A stretch of DNA of 64,000 nt, from NCBI GenBank assembly GCA_020912385.1, contig CP087208.1, forward strand, positions 2,480,001-2,544,000. Direction: 5' to 3'. The position numbers were made by a program, and so were the translations under genes. Positions 24,624 through 35,969 of this stretch are shown here, one piece after another (the first letter of the stretch is position 1; each line of letters starts with the position of its first letter). The stretch comes from Neofusicoccum parvum (taxonomy: Eukaryota > Ascomycota > Dothideomycetes > Botryosphaeriales > Botryosphaeriaceae). Below the pieces are notes generated by a model that saw only the letters and a program-made list of their open reading frames with translations, was not told where the DNA came from and ran no database searches.

Positions 24624-25085
24624 AGGCGTCAACTAGCGGGAAGCAGGATTTGATGATGTTGATGATTTTAGTGCTGCATGGCCTGCATCGGTGCATTTGC
24701 GGGGCGTTTGTTTTCTTCGGAGAAGCGTATGGGCGGCAGTCATCAAGGACGACGGGCAGGTGTACACTGGCTAGGCTGGCGGCAGTGTAGGGCGAGCGCA
24801 TATCCACACAGGAAGTATCTATACCCAAACCTATTACAGCTGAATGCCACATTCCTCCTGCGGGGCGAATACCCCACAAGGCCACTAGTAGTTTTCGATG
24901 ATGCGGCGACAGGAGTGTTGACGACGGAGGCAGCGAGGAGCTTGGGCCCCTGCAGGCGATCGCCGTTCCTGACCACACATGACGTCAAACTACTAAAAGC
25001 TACTCAAACACACCCATATGCGCTGACCGCCCTCCGCATTTCCGTGAGAGAATTCTCTCACAGCACTTAGAAGGTGTGCCTCTTC
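24624..25085. other. Intergenic between 5-phosphatase and GFA gene
   Basis: About 460 bp hold the 3' flank of one gene and the promoter of the next, both on the plus strand. No other signal was recognised. Confidence 0.5.
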
Positions 25086-25964
25086 ATGTCTTTTGCCAGG
25101 GTCTGCCTGCCCAGATTTGCCACCACTGCTCTCTGGTCTGGAGCAACTCGCAGCGCGTTAGAGCCGTCCCTGTCGTTGCTCACACGACAGAGCTACCCCG
25201 CCACGTTCAGCAGCTTCCACAGTACCGCCATGCACAAGCATCAGTCGAGAGGGCAAGAGACGGAGGGTCTGAGCGAGTGGAAGAAGAGAGCGCCCTACCG
25301 AGTCCACGACCCCAACGAGAAGTTTGATGTCAAGTACGAAGCCAATTGCCACTGCGGCCGCGTCAAGTACCAGCTCAGCCGCATTGAGCCGCTCGATTCG
25401 AAGTTGTGCCACTGCACCACCTGCCAGACGCAGCATGGTAAGGTACACTGCCTGGACACTCACCGGATCGATGCTGACTGGCACTGAAACACAGCCGCGC
25501 CGTTCCAGTGGGCAGCGATATTCCACAAGGAGGACATCAATTTTGTCAACGGCCACCACGACCTTGAATGGTATGACCCGACAGATAAGTCGATCGAACA
25601 CAAGCTCCCATGCAAGGTCCGCTGCTCATACTGCCATTCGCCCATCATGGACGAGGGCCGCAACATGATCCTGTTGTTTCCGAGTCTGATCCACTTGAAG
25701 ACGGATGAAGATAGGGCCCACTTCAAGCCTCGGTACGTTTCTTGCCCATGTGGATTGCTCTGCTTGTTGCTGACTGTGTTCTGCAGCTGCCACATGTTCT
25801 ACGGACAGCGCGTCATGGATGTCCCGGATGGCTTGCCTAAATGGGATGGTCTTAGCAAGGAGAGCAACTTGATCGAAGACAGTCCACCGGACAAGGTGAA
25901 GGAGCTGGAGCGCAAACGCGAGAAGGAGCGCGAGGAGCGGTTCCAGAAGGGCGAGAATAGATAA
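25086..25964 (+). CDS. GFA/CENP-V domain zinc protein (glutathione-dependent formaldehyde-activating enzyme family)
   Basis: Three exons: 25086-25437, 25495-25732 and 25787-25964, giving 255 residues. The zinc-binding pattern of the GFA fold is complete: NCHCGRVKY (C-x-C), LCHCTTCQTQH (C-x-C-x2-C) and RCSYCHSPI (C-x2-C) followed by GRNMILLFPSLI. GFA proteins bind glutathione adducts such as S-hydroxymethylglutathione, and fungal members are mostly uncharacterised. The N-terminal 45 residues are Arg/Ser/Ala-rich with hardly any acids, suggesting a mitochondrial presequence. A second Met at about residue 49 gives a shorter cytosolic form as an alternative start. The C-terminus is a charged Lys/Glu/Arg helix. 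Enzyme activity is not established for this subgroup. Confidence 0.88.
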
Positions 25965-26523
25965 ATAGAAGCATGCGTGCACAGCCCTTTTTCCGTGCAT
26001 TACGAGACACGGACGGGTGATAAATTAATTTCGGAAATGCGGTGACAAACGAGAGCTGTCATCTGCGAGCAGCTCGCCTCACCCAGGAATCCTGAACCGC
26101 TCTGCGTCGCATGGGTTTGACCAAATTGCTGAACGACGCCGCGCCACGAGCGGACCGCCGGCCGTCCTCTTTCCCTCCTTCCCGCCCTCATGCACCATTT
26201 TGTCAAGAAACACCAGTCCACCGACCGCCTCACCTCTCTCCCGCATCTCCCCTGCCACCGGCGATTTCCGCGCGTGCCGTCGCGGGCTTATTGGCGCGCG
26301 CTGTAACGGCACGCTGTCACGTGCAGTCTAGATCGACGGACCTACCCGGCGGATGAGCTCTTGAGCGTAAGTCGGCACCAGATCCTTGCTTCACTGGATG
26401 TCGCAGCGTCGTCCGTGTTTCTTTGTGGCTCCGCGCTTCTTGCTTCCCTCCTCACCCGCATACCACCATGGCTGACCTCCTGCGCGCGACCAGCTCCCTC
26501 CCCAGCTGCGGTGTCCAGACCGC
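25965..26523. other. Intergenic, promoter of the chromodomain gene
   Basis: About 560 bp. It contains a CACGTG hexamer near 26319 (a bHLH-type E-box) and C-rich leader sequence before the start codon at 26524. No gene seen. Confidence 0.45.
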
Positions 26524-29500
26524 ATGATGGCACCGGACCGAGCCAAATCCACCAAGCGCAAGCGCTCCAGCACCATCGACTCCAAGAATACCACTCCGCG
26601 CCCCACCCCGCGCAAGCGCCAGAAGAAGACCGGCAACCGCCAGCACGAGCAGCCAGCTGGCCTGGACCAGTCCGCACAACCCGCCTCCGTCGAGTCGGAT
26701 TCGTTCTACGAGGCGCGGGCCATCCTCAAGGAGACCAAGAACAAGTACCTCATCGACTGGGAGAACGACCGGGTGACCGGCGAGGTCTACCAACCCACCT
26801 GGGAGCCCAAGAGGAACGCGAACAAGCTGCTGGTCGACGATTGGAAGTGCAGGAAGCTCGGAGAGCAAGGGCCAAAGAAGCAGCCGCAGCAGCAGGAACC
26901 CACGTCGGCGCCCAGCCCCGCAGCATCTGCTGCCCGCCCGCAGACCGATACCAGCGGCAGCCCTGCACCCACAACCCCGTCTGCAGCCACTCCGAAGCGG
27001 AAGCCGCACGCACCAAAGCGCCGCAGGATTGTACAGAGCTCGTCGCCATCGCCAGAGCCTGAGCCGGAGGCAGATTCGGTGCCCGTTAATAGCCCCGCTC
27101 TCGACGAGTCGCGGGTCATCCCAGAGACAGAGCCGAGAGAGACTAGGCAGCCTGCAGTAATTGTCACTCAGCCCACCGACTTCAATCCCTCCGATTACGA
27201 GCGCTTCTCCGCATCGCAAATTCCCTGGGGCTCGTCCCAAGCAGCGCCCGCCTCCTCGCCCCAGCTTCAGCAGACCGATTTCACGGTCAGTTCATCGCAG
27301 GCGCCCAGTAGCCCCCACACCGCTGAGAGCTATAACGTGCTGGCAGAGAAGCTTTTGCGCCAGCCTCGTTTTGGAAAAGGTGCCATCGTTCCGGATTCCC
27401 AGAGTCTGCCCGGTGATTCGAGCTTTGCACCATCCACTCAGACGTGTTCTGGTGCTGAAAGCCAATTGGCTCAGATCCAGGCGGAGCAGACCGATTCTGC
27501 AGCCACCCGAGCCCAGCAGGACAGCTCAGCCTCAGCCTCGGCACAGTTCACCAACTCACGAGAGGCCGACTCATCAGCGCCTGTTCCGGAGACAGATCCA
27601 ATTGAGGAGGTCCCATCGAGTCCAGCTGCGCCCAGCCACAACGAAGAACAGTTCTTGAACCCTCTGCAGCGGGAATCACCCTGGCAGAGTGCAAGCTCGG
27701 CTTCTTCACCGCCCCCCACCGAGTCGCCTGATAAGTCGACGCAATCTCAGACTGGGTCAGGCAACGCCCAACCTTCTTTAGGTGACCAAGGCGAATCGCA
27801 GGCTAGAGCTGCGCACGAGCACACGCAGGGTCTTGAAACGGATGCAGATTCGCGAGCTCTGAGCCCGAAATCAAGGCCGCAAGAGCAGCGTCAGGCTACC
27901 ACCGAAAGATTCTTGGAAGATTCTGTCGCAGAACGGACTACGCAGGAATCAGAGGCACAGGAACAGGAAAGCGTTTGCGTTCCTAATTCGATAGAGCAAA
28001 GAGCGGGAAGCCAAGATCAAGGACCGCCCGACCAGCAGACCGAGACCGGCACCAAGGACCAGGAACACAATACGGGTGAACAGGAAGACGAGGGACAAGA
28101 CCACGCTCAAGAAATCCACGCTCTTCCTGAAATCGCCGAGACCAGCGAACAGGAGCCGGTTGACGGAGAGCAAACAGGAGACCAAGAGAACGCACCTGAC
28201 CTTAACGAGGAACCGGGAGAATCTGCAGAAGCTCAAAATTTCCTGACCTGCCCCGAGAAGCCATCTGACAGCGGAACTGAACCGTCCGGATCAGGCGAGA
28301 GAGCGAAGACCCCACAGGATCTAGCAGAGGTCTCTGCCCAAGACGTGACCGAAAACAGCCCAAACTCTCAGCGCTCTGCCCAAGATTTCGTCGTCTCAGA
28401 GCAAAACCATCACGCTTCGGCTCCAGTTCTCAACCAGCAGGAAGATTCAGAGCAGACCGATTTACAGCACAACAGCGACCACTGGCAAGCTGCCCAGTAC
28501 GTCCCAGAACTTGACTTGGACCGTCTCCAGACGGAATCATCCGGGTCAAGGCCTTCAGACCACGCCGACACCTCGAGGAACTCTCCGTCTAAGAAGCGCA
28601 AGGATTCTTCACAGGACAGTGCGGAGTCTGGTGTACTGAGTCAAACCGATCCCAACGTTGTTCGCCATCCATTTGCACAAGCCGACTCCTACGTACCTAC
28701 CCTCAAGGACATTGTGCCCAGCATCGAAGGTCGGACAGAACAGCCATACAGGGGCGGTTACTATAAACGACTACGAGGCATGCCGCAGACTCCGCAACCT
28801 GCCAACAGTTCAACGGGCGGACCGGACCAGTCAAACCCACAACTCACCTTAACGGAGAAGCTTCGCAAGCTGCACGCGGATAATAAAGCTGAGAGGGAAA
28901 GGAAGAAGGCTGAGCTTGAAGCTAGGTATAACGAGACAGCGCCCAAGTCGCCCTCTCTTGAGGCTAGCACAAGGTCTCCATCAGCGATACCACCACACGG
29001 TTCTCAACCAGCCATGGAACCACAACATACATTGATGCCATCAAACCTATCGGCAGAAGCCCATGTTGACGCGGGCCATCTTCCTGATGCACAAGACGAA
29101 AATTCCTTGCCAGAAATCCGCTACCCTGCTAGTGACACGGAGATGCCCGACGACAGCTCCCCCAGCGTGTTGCTCGACGAGCCAATCATCGGTGAAGCCG
29201 AATACCTCATCGGCCTCTCCATGGAAGGCCTGCAAGGAGACCAGTACAGGCGAGAAATCGCTTTTAAGGCGGATGCGATCACCAAATTCACTGAGGATGA
29301 CTCTCCAGATGAACAAGTGGTGCACGAGATTCATGACTTGCTCAAAAAAGTTGACAATGTCATCACCCATATGGATCTTGGATTCGCAAATGCAGATGCT
29401 CTGACACAGTATGATAATAGCGCAGATGGCATGGTTGCGTGGAGCAACAACAGCAGCACGAAGTTTCGGTTCCTTGGGGGTGTTCTTGACCGTCTACGCC

Positions 29501-31080
29501 ACTTGAATCTCCACTTCGTAATCCTTAGTCGACCGGGGACCCTTATGGATATTGTCGAGAAGTTCGTTGGCGGCATGGGTGTTGCATACTCTCTTGGCGG
29601 TAATGTCAATCGTCAAGCTTTTGAAGCCGAGAATTCCCTATTCGTCACCATTCTCTCAACGCAACTCGAGCATGTTGATGAGGACCTTCCACCCGCAGAC
29701 CTCATCTTCGCAATGGACTCGACATTCCGATGTCAAGATCCGAAGACCAGAGCACTAAGAAACAACCTTCGCGGCAGAAAGGATTCGATTCCGGTAATTA
29801 CACCCATTGTTACCAACTCGCTGGAACACGTCGAACGTTGCATCTCATCCTCTCTCCAAGGACCCGCCAGGACAAAGCTTGTTGTGCGGTTCATGGCGGA
29901 ACTGAGACAGCTAGCGGGCAGAGTGGAGGTGTCTACCAAGGCTGACCATGCGGTCAACCTCATCGTACCCAGTATCGATACTGATCTGGACCACCATGAA
30001 GCCTGGCCGCTTCCTCGTGTCGCCAGCATCAAGGACGATGTTCATTTCAATGAGTCGATGATCTCATCCCTCTCCGTTTCCTCGTCCGTTCCGGTGGGCA
30101 CGATGACCCTATCAGCTGGACAGAAGAGGCATCTGGAAATTGAAGACGAGGATTCAGCGAAGAGGGCGCGGATGACGCCACAGCCGGAGCCAGGCACCAT
30201 AAATCCCAATGACATCACATGCATCAGCGACTCTGTTCCCGGGGTTTCGCAATCCCACGGACTGTCCTCTAACTCCATCCTGGATGAGCACATAAAGACA
30301 TATCGCAAAGATGAGAAGCTCCGCAAAAAGTTAAAGTCTACGCAGGAACGTCTGAAGGAGTTTGAAGATGCACTCACGTTGTGCCAGGGTGAAACGGAAA
30401 TGCAGAAGCAGTTGATCTTGGATCTCAAGAGAGAGAACACTGAACTCAAGTTGGGCCAGGTCAACGCGGCGGAACGTATCAGAACGCAGAACGCGACTCT
30501 CAATAGCTTGAGGAATGAGCGCAGCACACTCAAAGAACAGCTGGGCGAAGCTCGCGGACAGTTAGAAAGTTCGTCCATCCCGGAGGTCGCCGAGCGCGAG
30601 CAGTTGCGCCGCGAACGCGACGAAGCCCTGGCCAAGCTCGAGCGCGCTCAGAAGGCACGGGAGACAGAGAACAAGGAATCGGAGTTTTTCCGCTCGCAAT
30701 ACCAGGAGGCGTCCAACCAGGCAACGGCGCTCTCGACAGAGGTGACGACGCTGACGCAGCAGATGCGCGAGTTCGAGAAGCTGGCGTCGGGCGAGCGCGA
30801 GCGCGCGCGCAAGCTCACGCTCGAAACGGCCACCAATACGTACAAGGAGGAGGTCGACCGCCTGACGGTGCAGCTGCGCGACCGCGAAGAACTCATCAAG
30901 CAGAAGAACGACGAGATCAAGGCCATCCGCGGCAGGCAGGGCGTCGGCACCCGCGCTGGTAGCGTGCCTAGGAGCCCGCGCATCACGGGTGGCGGACCGG
31001 GAAGCAGGGGAGGCAGTCCCGCGCCAAGTGGGCTGGGCCACGGTGGAAGGTTAGGCGCGTTGAGAAATTTCAACGCGTAG
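26524..31080 (+). CDS. Chromodomain protein with class II HDAC-complex (Hda2/Hda3-type) domain
   Basis: A single 4.56-kb open frame giving 1518 residues. Residues about 57-110 form a chromodomain (FYEARAILKETKNKYLIDW ... TWEP). The first aromatic and the Trp of the methyl-lysine cage are present, but the usual third aromatic after the Trp is not evident. About 130-870 is low-complexity, rich in Gln, Glu, Ser and Pro. About 880-1145 matches the helical/DMB-like domain of class II histone deacetylase complex subunits 2 and 3 (AEYLIGLSMEGLQGDQYRRE, LNLHFVILSRPGTLMDIVEK, LPPADLIFAMD). A long coiled coil follows (about 1250-1475) and a Gly/Ser/Arg tail. By family, such subunits scaffold the Hda1 deacetylase; in Neurospora the HCHC complex pairs a chromodomain protein with HDA-1 at H3K9-methylated chromatin. 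Assignment to that exact complex is inference. Confidence 0.85.
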   Translation: MMAPDRAKSTKRKRSSTIDSKNTTPRPTPRKRQKKTGNRQHEQPAGLDQSAQPASVESDSFYEARAILKETKNKYLIDWENDRVTGEVYQPTWEPKRNANKLLVDDWKCRKLGEQGPKKQPQQQEPTSAPSPAASAARPQTDTSGSPAPTTPSAATPKRKPHAPKRRRIVQSSSPSPEPEPEADSVPVNSPALDESRVIPETEPRETRQPAVIVTQPTDFNPSDYERFSASQIPWGSSQAAPASSPQLQQTDFTVSSSQAPSSPHTAESYNVLAEKLLRQPRFGKGAIVPDSQSLPGDSSFAPSTQTCSGAESQLAQIQAEQTDSAATRAQQDSSASASAQFTNSREADSSAPVPETDPIEEVPSSPAAPSHNEEQFLNPLQRESPWQSASSASSPPPTESPDKSTQSQTGSGNAQPSLGDQGESQARAAHEHTQGLETDADSRALSPKSRPQEQRQATTERFLEDSVAERTTQESEAQEQESVCVPNSIEQRAGSQDQGPPDQQTETGTKDQEHNTGEQEDEGQDHAQEIHALPEIAETSEQEPVDGEQTGDQENAPDLNEEPGESAEAQNFLTCPEKPSDSGTEPSGSGERAKTPQDLAEVSAQDVTENSPNSQRSAQDFVVSEQNHHASAPVLNQQEDSEQTDLQHNSDHWQAAQYVPELDLDRLQTESSGSRPSDHADTSRNSPSKKRKDSSQDSAESGVLSQTDPNVVRHPFAQADSYVPTLKDIVPSIEGRTEQPYRGGYYKRLRGMPQTPQPANSSTGGPDQSNPQLTLTEKLRKLHADNKAERERKKAELEARYNETAPKSPSLEASTRSPSAIPPHGSQPAMEPQHTLMPSNLSAEAHVDAGHLPDAQDENSLPEIRYPASDTEMPDDSSPSVLLDEPIIGEAEYLIGLSMEGLQGDQYRREIAFKADAITKFTEDDSPDEQVVHEIHDLLKKVDNVITHMDLGFANADALTQYDNSADGMVAWSNNSSTKFRFLGGVLDRLRHLNLHFVILSRPGTLMDIVEKFVGGMGVAYSLGGNVNRQAFEAENSLFVTILSTQLEHVDEDLPPADLIFAMDSTFRCQDPKTRALRNNLRGRKDSIPVITPIVTNSLEHVERCISSSLQGPARTKLVVRFMAELRQLAGRVEVSTKADHAVNLIVPSIDTDLDHHEAWPLPRVASIKDDVHFNESMISSLSVSSSVPVGTMTLSAGQKRHLEIEDEDSAKRARMTPQPEPGTINPNDITCISDSVPGVSQSHGLSSNSILDEHIKTYRKDEKLRKKLKSTQERLKEFEDALTLCQGETEMQKQLILDLKRENTELKLGQVNAAERIRTQNATLNSLRNERSTLKEQLGEARGQLESSSIPEVAEREQLRRERDEALAKLERAQKARETENKESEFFRSQYQEASNQATALSTEVTTLTQQMREFEKLASGERERARKLTLETATNTYKEEVDRLTVQLRDREELIKQKNDEIKAIRGRQGVGTRAGSVPRSPRITGGGPGSRGGSPAPSGLGHGGRLGALRNFNA

Positions 31081-31477
31081 GAGGGAATGGTGGATACTAT
31101 GGTTTTCCTGCATGCAGCGGACGGTTGCTCCTGCGCCAGCCGTGATCGACTGCGGATGCGTTGGCCATTGGCGTGTATGAACCGGCAAACACATTGCATT
31201 GTTTTGTCGGCGCTTGGCATTCTACTGGATCTGCTTCAATGGGCGTTGGCAGACCAGCGGAACGGGGGAGGAGTGGTATTCGGTTGATTTTTGGCAGTAG
31301 AGATAGGATCGTATCTTCGGTACATGGAGGCATGCTTTTGGCAACTGGGAATCAAGTTGAGAATCACCTATCTGTTCTCACTCTCTCTCTCTCTGTGTGT
31401 GTGTTTGTGTGTGTGTGCATAGTAGCCATGATATTGACATGCACCCTGAGAGACTACCTGGAGAAATATGAACCATA
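31081..31477. other. Convergent intergenic region with simple repeat
   Basis: About 400 bp between two genes transcribed toward each other. It holds the CT/GT dinucleotide repeat listed separately and should contain both 3' ends. No polyadenylation signal was resolved with confidence. Confidence 0.5.
31379..31418 (+). repeat. CT/GT compound microsatellite
   Basis: Roughly seven CT units run into about twelve GT units with one interruption. It lies in the 3' flank between the chromodomain gene and the GST-like gene. Confidence 0.9.
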
Positions 31478-32754
31478 TTACTCGACCTTCTGAACCTGAA
31501 ACCCGGTGCGCGGAAAGTGCAGCCTCAATGCGCAACCCCTCTCCTCAACGTCGACCTCAATAACCACCTCGTCCAACCCAAACCCTACCAACCTCCCCCT
31601 ATCCTTGTGTTTCGACCCATAGTCCGTCGGCGCAACCTCCACCACCGCTCCCCTTTCAAGCCCCAGAACTTTCGCGCACGCCTCATCCCAGGCGGCCGCC
31701 TCGTCCACAAAAGTCGAACCCTCCCCGAACACCTTCGCCACCACCTCCGCCTCGCCCACCGGCGCCCTCGGCTCCTCCCTCTCCGCATCCCACGCCCCCT
31801 TCTCCTCCACCACCCACCTCCTCCACCTCCTCACCCACCCCACCGCGTGCGGAAACCTCCCCTCCAGCTCCCCCACCTCCTCGGGCGACCCCAACGCCCC
31901 CTCCATGAACGGGTCGCACAGCAGCCAATCGAGCACCCACACGCCCTGCAGGTCCGCGAGCGAGGGCTCGCTCCCGGCGACCCAGTCGCGCGCGCCGGCG
32001 GCCAGGACCACGGCGTCGACGAAGCCCAGGGCGCGCTCAACGTGGGCGCGGGCGGCGGGCCGGGCGGCGGCGGACGCGGCCGCGGCCGCCAGGTCGACGC
32101 CCGCCAGCTCGGCGCGGTCGGCCACGAACGCCGGGTCGCGCAGCAGCGGCGCCGTCGCCGGGATCAGCCCCACCGCCGCGAAGAAGACGTCCGGCCCCGT
32201 CGTCCACTTCTCCAGGAGCGCGGCGAGCGTGGCGGCGGCGCCGCCGTCGGCGGCGGGGAGCAGGCTGGGGTGGGCTGCGGATGGTGGGAAGAGGCGCTCC
32301 AGCTTGGCGAGGATGAGGCGCGTGTCGCAGAGGAGGGAGCGGCCGATGGCGAGGACGGGGATGCGGCGGTAGTTGAGGTGGAGGGTGTGCTTGAGGAGGG
32401 GCCGTGGGAGCTGGGGCGGCTGGATGGATTGCGTGTAGGGGATGCGGCGGAGATCGAGGTACCTGTGGATTTTTCGTTGGTGTGAGGAAGGGGGTGGGAT
32501 TGATTATGGATGAATAGTTTTTTTTTTTTTACGAGAAGAGGCTGAAAGACGTTGGTAATTGAGTTGAAGAGGGGCGATGATGAAGTGGCAAGCCAGACGA
32601 AGCAACGGTCGAAAGGGATGGATATCGGACTTCGCAGAAGTAATTACAGCTTTACAAGAAATGAGCGAATGGGAACGACCTACCAGCTTACACGTCTGCT
32701 ATACACCGAGCCGGGGTAACAAAAAAGAATGATTGGAAGTTGATGATCCGCCAT
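31478..32754 (-). CDS. Glutathione S-transferase-like protein (DUF7962-type C-terminus)
   Basis: Two exons: 32754-32684 and 32462-31478, giving 351 residues. The short first exon codes for the start of a thioredoxin-like GST N-domain (LPIILFCYPGSVYSRRVSW), and the second continues YLDLRRIPYTQSIQ, then YRRIPVLAIG with a downstream ...DTRLILAKLERLF, the usual GST N-terminal beta-alpha layout. The C-terminal part is helical and ends in a beta-rich tail (about 85 residues) seen in fungal GST-like proteins of unknown function. The catalytic Cys/Ser/Tyr of active GSTs is not clear: the residue after the first strand is Tyr-Pro-Gly. The 221-nt intron includes a 13-T run and is longer than average. 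Function beyond the GST fold is not assignable. Confidence 0.78.
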
Positions 32755-33231
32755 TTTGCAACAGACGAGATATTAGAACGGAACTGTAAGGCTGCAAAAG
32801 TGACTGGAGGTGTGGTCCGAGCGAAACGGATAACAGCAGGTGCAGCAGACGATCCTTAAATACCTTCTCCCCTACACGCAAAACTAGCGTTCAGATCTCC
32901 CCACCTGTGGAGCCAATGGTTTCGAGTTGCCTGAGCTGCGGGGTAGTGCCCACCATAACTCCGGTGCTAAATTTGAGAAGATCCACGGAGTTGCATACTG
33001 CTCTGGGGGTGTAAATGCACGCTTGAGAATTGCTCCTGCCTTGGAATAACGAATCAGGGTGTATTGCAACTACCATTTGCCTAGCGGCCTTACCAGCTTC
33101 TGGGTTTCCATCTAGTGATCCAATCTTTCTTTCTTTCTTTCGTTCTTTCTTTCTGTCGTTCTTTCTTTCCAACAAACAAGACTTTATCCGACCTCTCCAA
33201 CTCAGCGGCCTTCAAATGATGAAGAAGATGT
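32755..33231. other. Intergenic with TTCT microsatellite
   Basis: About 475 bp containing the promoter of the GST-like gene and the 3' flank of the LCCL gene. It includes the TTCT repeat noted below. Confidence 0.5.
33125..33170 (+). repeat. TTCT tetranucleotide microsatellite
   Basis: About ten TTCT/TTTC units with two point interruptions (CGTT). It lies about 60 bp beyond the stop of the LCCL gene. Confidence 0.9.
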
Positions 33232-35191
33232 CTAACCAGCACCAGGCTTCATATGGACCCATCCACCATCCTGTGACCATTTACCGGCCTTGGTGTAGTC
33301 GCCCGGAAGCGAACCGCGCATGTATGCAAACCTGAAGTACTCGGGAAGCGCGATGTGCTGGCGCACCCAAGTAAAATTTGTTTTATCCTCGTCCACGTAC
33401 GCACGGAATCGTTCGACATCGTTGACCAAGATGCTGACGCCGTCGTACTTCTCGGGTAGAGGCAGGGCCCAGTCAAAGGTGATGTTGGGCATGGTGCTAT
33501 GAGCCGGATCAAGGATATTGTGAATAATAGGCGGCAGAATCTCAGGAAGTGCGGTACCAAGATGTGCGTCTTGACGAAGTTCGAATGGAGTTTGTAGGAT
33601 GCTGTCGAATCCCCAGCGGGCGACACCGTTGATGAAGAGGCCGACAAGGATGCCTTGGTACAAGAGACTGGGCCGGTTCTGCATCCCGGTGCCCGGAAGG
33701 AGCAGGAGAGCAAGGATATAATGGTGGATGCGCAGATTCATCTTTGGGACCGCAACGAGGGCGAGAATGCAGGCAACCATGATGCCGTAGATGACAAGGT
33801 AGCGCGGAAGCCTTCCCTCGACGCGCAGGGCGTACGCCTGACCCAAGGCGATGAAAAAGATCAAGAGAACGACGCAGATGAGAGCGGGAATGGCGCCTGG
33901 CTGCTGCAGGTCATGTGGCGTGAGGCGCTGGATTGGAATCTTGTCGAAAGTGTAGTTGTTGAGGGCACCGACCCAGCAGCCTCCTAGCCAGAGAATCGTT
34001 TTCTCGATCTGAGCAGTGAGGCCGGTCAGGGCGGGACGGACAGAGAACTTGTAAATGACAAAGGCACAGAATGCGGCGGGCAAAAAGCGGCCCAACGCCA
34101 TGCTAACAAGAGCATGATAATCGGTGAGGTTAGGTGGGTCCGAGGCCAGGGCCACATGGAAGAAAATGCCGAAGAAGATGGACGGGAAGAATACGGCTGG
34201 CGATGTGGTGAAGAGTGACAGGACGATGGTGAACGTCAGCGAGACGGCGAAAAGAGACCATCGTAGATCCTTGCACTGTGAGGCGGTCCCTTCGACGAAG
34301 GTGTAGGAGAGAGGGAAGTAGGAATCAAAGCCAATGCTCTCGATGCCGTGATGCTTGGACGACGGGAAGTCGCTCTGGGATCCGATGCGGGACACCACGC
34401 CGCAGCCACCAGCCTTGTTGTTCACGAAGCCGGCATGGATGGCAGAACCGCAGATGAAAGAATCGCCGCGGTAGATGGTGCTTGCGACGTTGTCACCGCC
34501 ATCTCCCTCGGTGGGGCCTCCAATCACGAGAGGTCTGTAGTTGACCTCCTGATCTCCGACAGCGTGAGGGTTGAAGACCTCTACGCGCTTGCAATTAGCA
34601 GGGCAGCGGAAGGCAAATGTGTGGTTGCCGAAAGGACGGCAGTCATCACCATTCAGGCCGCATCCGTTGTCGTTCCTCCTGGGGCATGTCAGTATCTGTG
34701 CACTCCCAGCCCGGGGTTGGATGGTCATACCAGAAGCGCGAGAGACAGGTAAGTCTCACAGGCGAGCCATAGTCACCAATTTCGGTGGAAAAAGCGGACT
34801 TGCGCAGCACCAGAGAGAAGCATAGCAGCCACAGGGCATAAAAGGCCACCAGCAGCCAGGCCTTCTGCTTCCGCTTCGGCAAGTATTTGTCCAGCAGTCT
34901 CGGCGGAGCCTCCTGGATCTGGGGAAAGAATGGAGTGATTTTATATGGGCGCGGCGGCTGGGGACCCTTGACCCAGGTGGCGATAGAGTTCACGACTCGC
35001 TGAAGTGACTTTGGGACGTACTTCGGGGCGTCCGGCGGGGCGAGCAGCTCGTCGAGCTCGTCGGAGCCGTCGTAGCCATACGCAGCGGGGGTGTGGTTGT
35101 TGGTCGCGGTGGCGTCGGAGTCGACGGTGCTGGTGGCATCGTCGCGATACTCGGGGAGGAGGTTGTCTTCGTCCTGGTGCTGTCGCGACAT
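33232..35191 (-). CDS. LCCL-domain multi-pass membrane protein
   Basis: Two exons: 35191-34731 and 34678-33232, giving 635 residues. After a cytosolic acidic N-terminus (about 100 residues) comes one membrane segment (WLLVAFYALWLLCFSLVL). An LCCL domain follows across the intron: FRCPANCKRVEVFNPHAVG, YRPLVIGG, YRGDSFICGSAIHAG and GGCGVVSRIG, containing the conserved Cys. The C-terminal half has about seven to nine hydrophobic segments (for example ILALLLLPGTGM), then a lumenal-type tail with Asn glycosylation sites. LCCL domains bind ligands such as lipopolysaccharide in animals; the fungal membrane-bound family has no known role. It is divergent with the aminotransferase gene. Confidence 0.88.
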
Positions 35192-35969
35192 GGCTGCCGG
35201 ACGCGAGTCGGCGGGAGGCTCTGGGGCGGGTCAGCGGTCGAGGCCGGGATGCGCCGGAGTTAATGACGGTGGGGCTGAGCGACGTCGACCAGCGAAAGTC
35301 GGGCAGCGCGCAGAGAGACGGCGGAGTCTGAAGCAGCGACAGATCGAGCGGGCGCTCTGGGACAGCGAGAGAGGGGGGGCGCGGCGGAGCGGTGGTCTTT
35401 GGGGTGAGGCGTCGGGCGTGAGTGCTGGCGAATCGTACCTGCATGCTGGAGCTGGCCATGACGTGCAGCCAGTGACGGGCGGCCGTGCTCCCGAGCGCCG
35501 GGCGGCCGCAGCTCGAGGCTGTCTTGTCCTCCGAGCTTCGTCCACCACCCGCCCATCGTGCCGTGGTGATGTTGTACAGGGCGAGACGTCCACCGGAGCC
35601 GGGCGAGACGGCGCGGCGGCGCGAGGCGATGCGGGCGTCTCAGACGGCACGCCGTATTGCGTCTCCACCGCGGCCGGCGACGCGTGCGGTGCGAGTGGGC
35701 GGCGCGCGGCGGGTGGCTCGCTGGCACTGGCACACTGGCGCGCTGGCACGCTGGCGCCCCCTCCACTCTCGCCGGACGGGCCTGCCGCGCTCCGAACGGG
35801 CAGCTCCCTCTGGCTGCTGACAATTGCAGGCATCTCTTATCGCCGGCGCTATCGCCCAGCCATGCCTCATCAGCGACACCGAGCACCCCATTCTTCCCCA
35901 CACTGCAGCCTGCCTCGCTGCTCAAGCAACTCTGCTTTCCGGCCTGGATAGCTGAGAGTCTCTGCCAAG
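35192..35969. promoter_or_regulatory. Divergent promoter, LCCL protein / aminotransferase
   Basis: A 778-bp GC-rich region. At 35717-35757 there is a short imperfect tandem array of CTGGCAC/CTGGCGC units (about five copies). Overlapping open frames on both strands show no domain. Confidence 0.5.

Noticed and set aside
26319..26324. CACGTG E-box before the chromodomain gene
   Set aside because: A single hexamer occurs often by chance in DNA of this composition, so no regulator is proposed.
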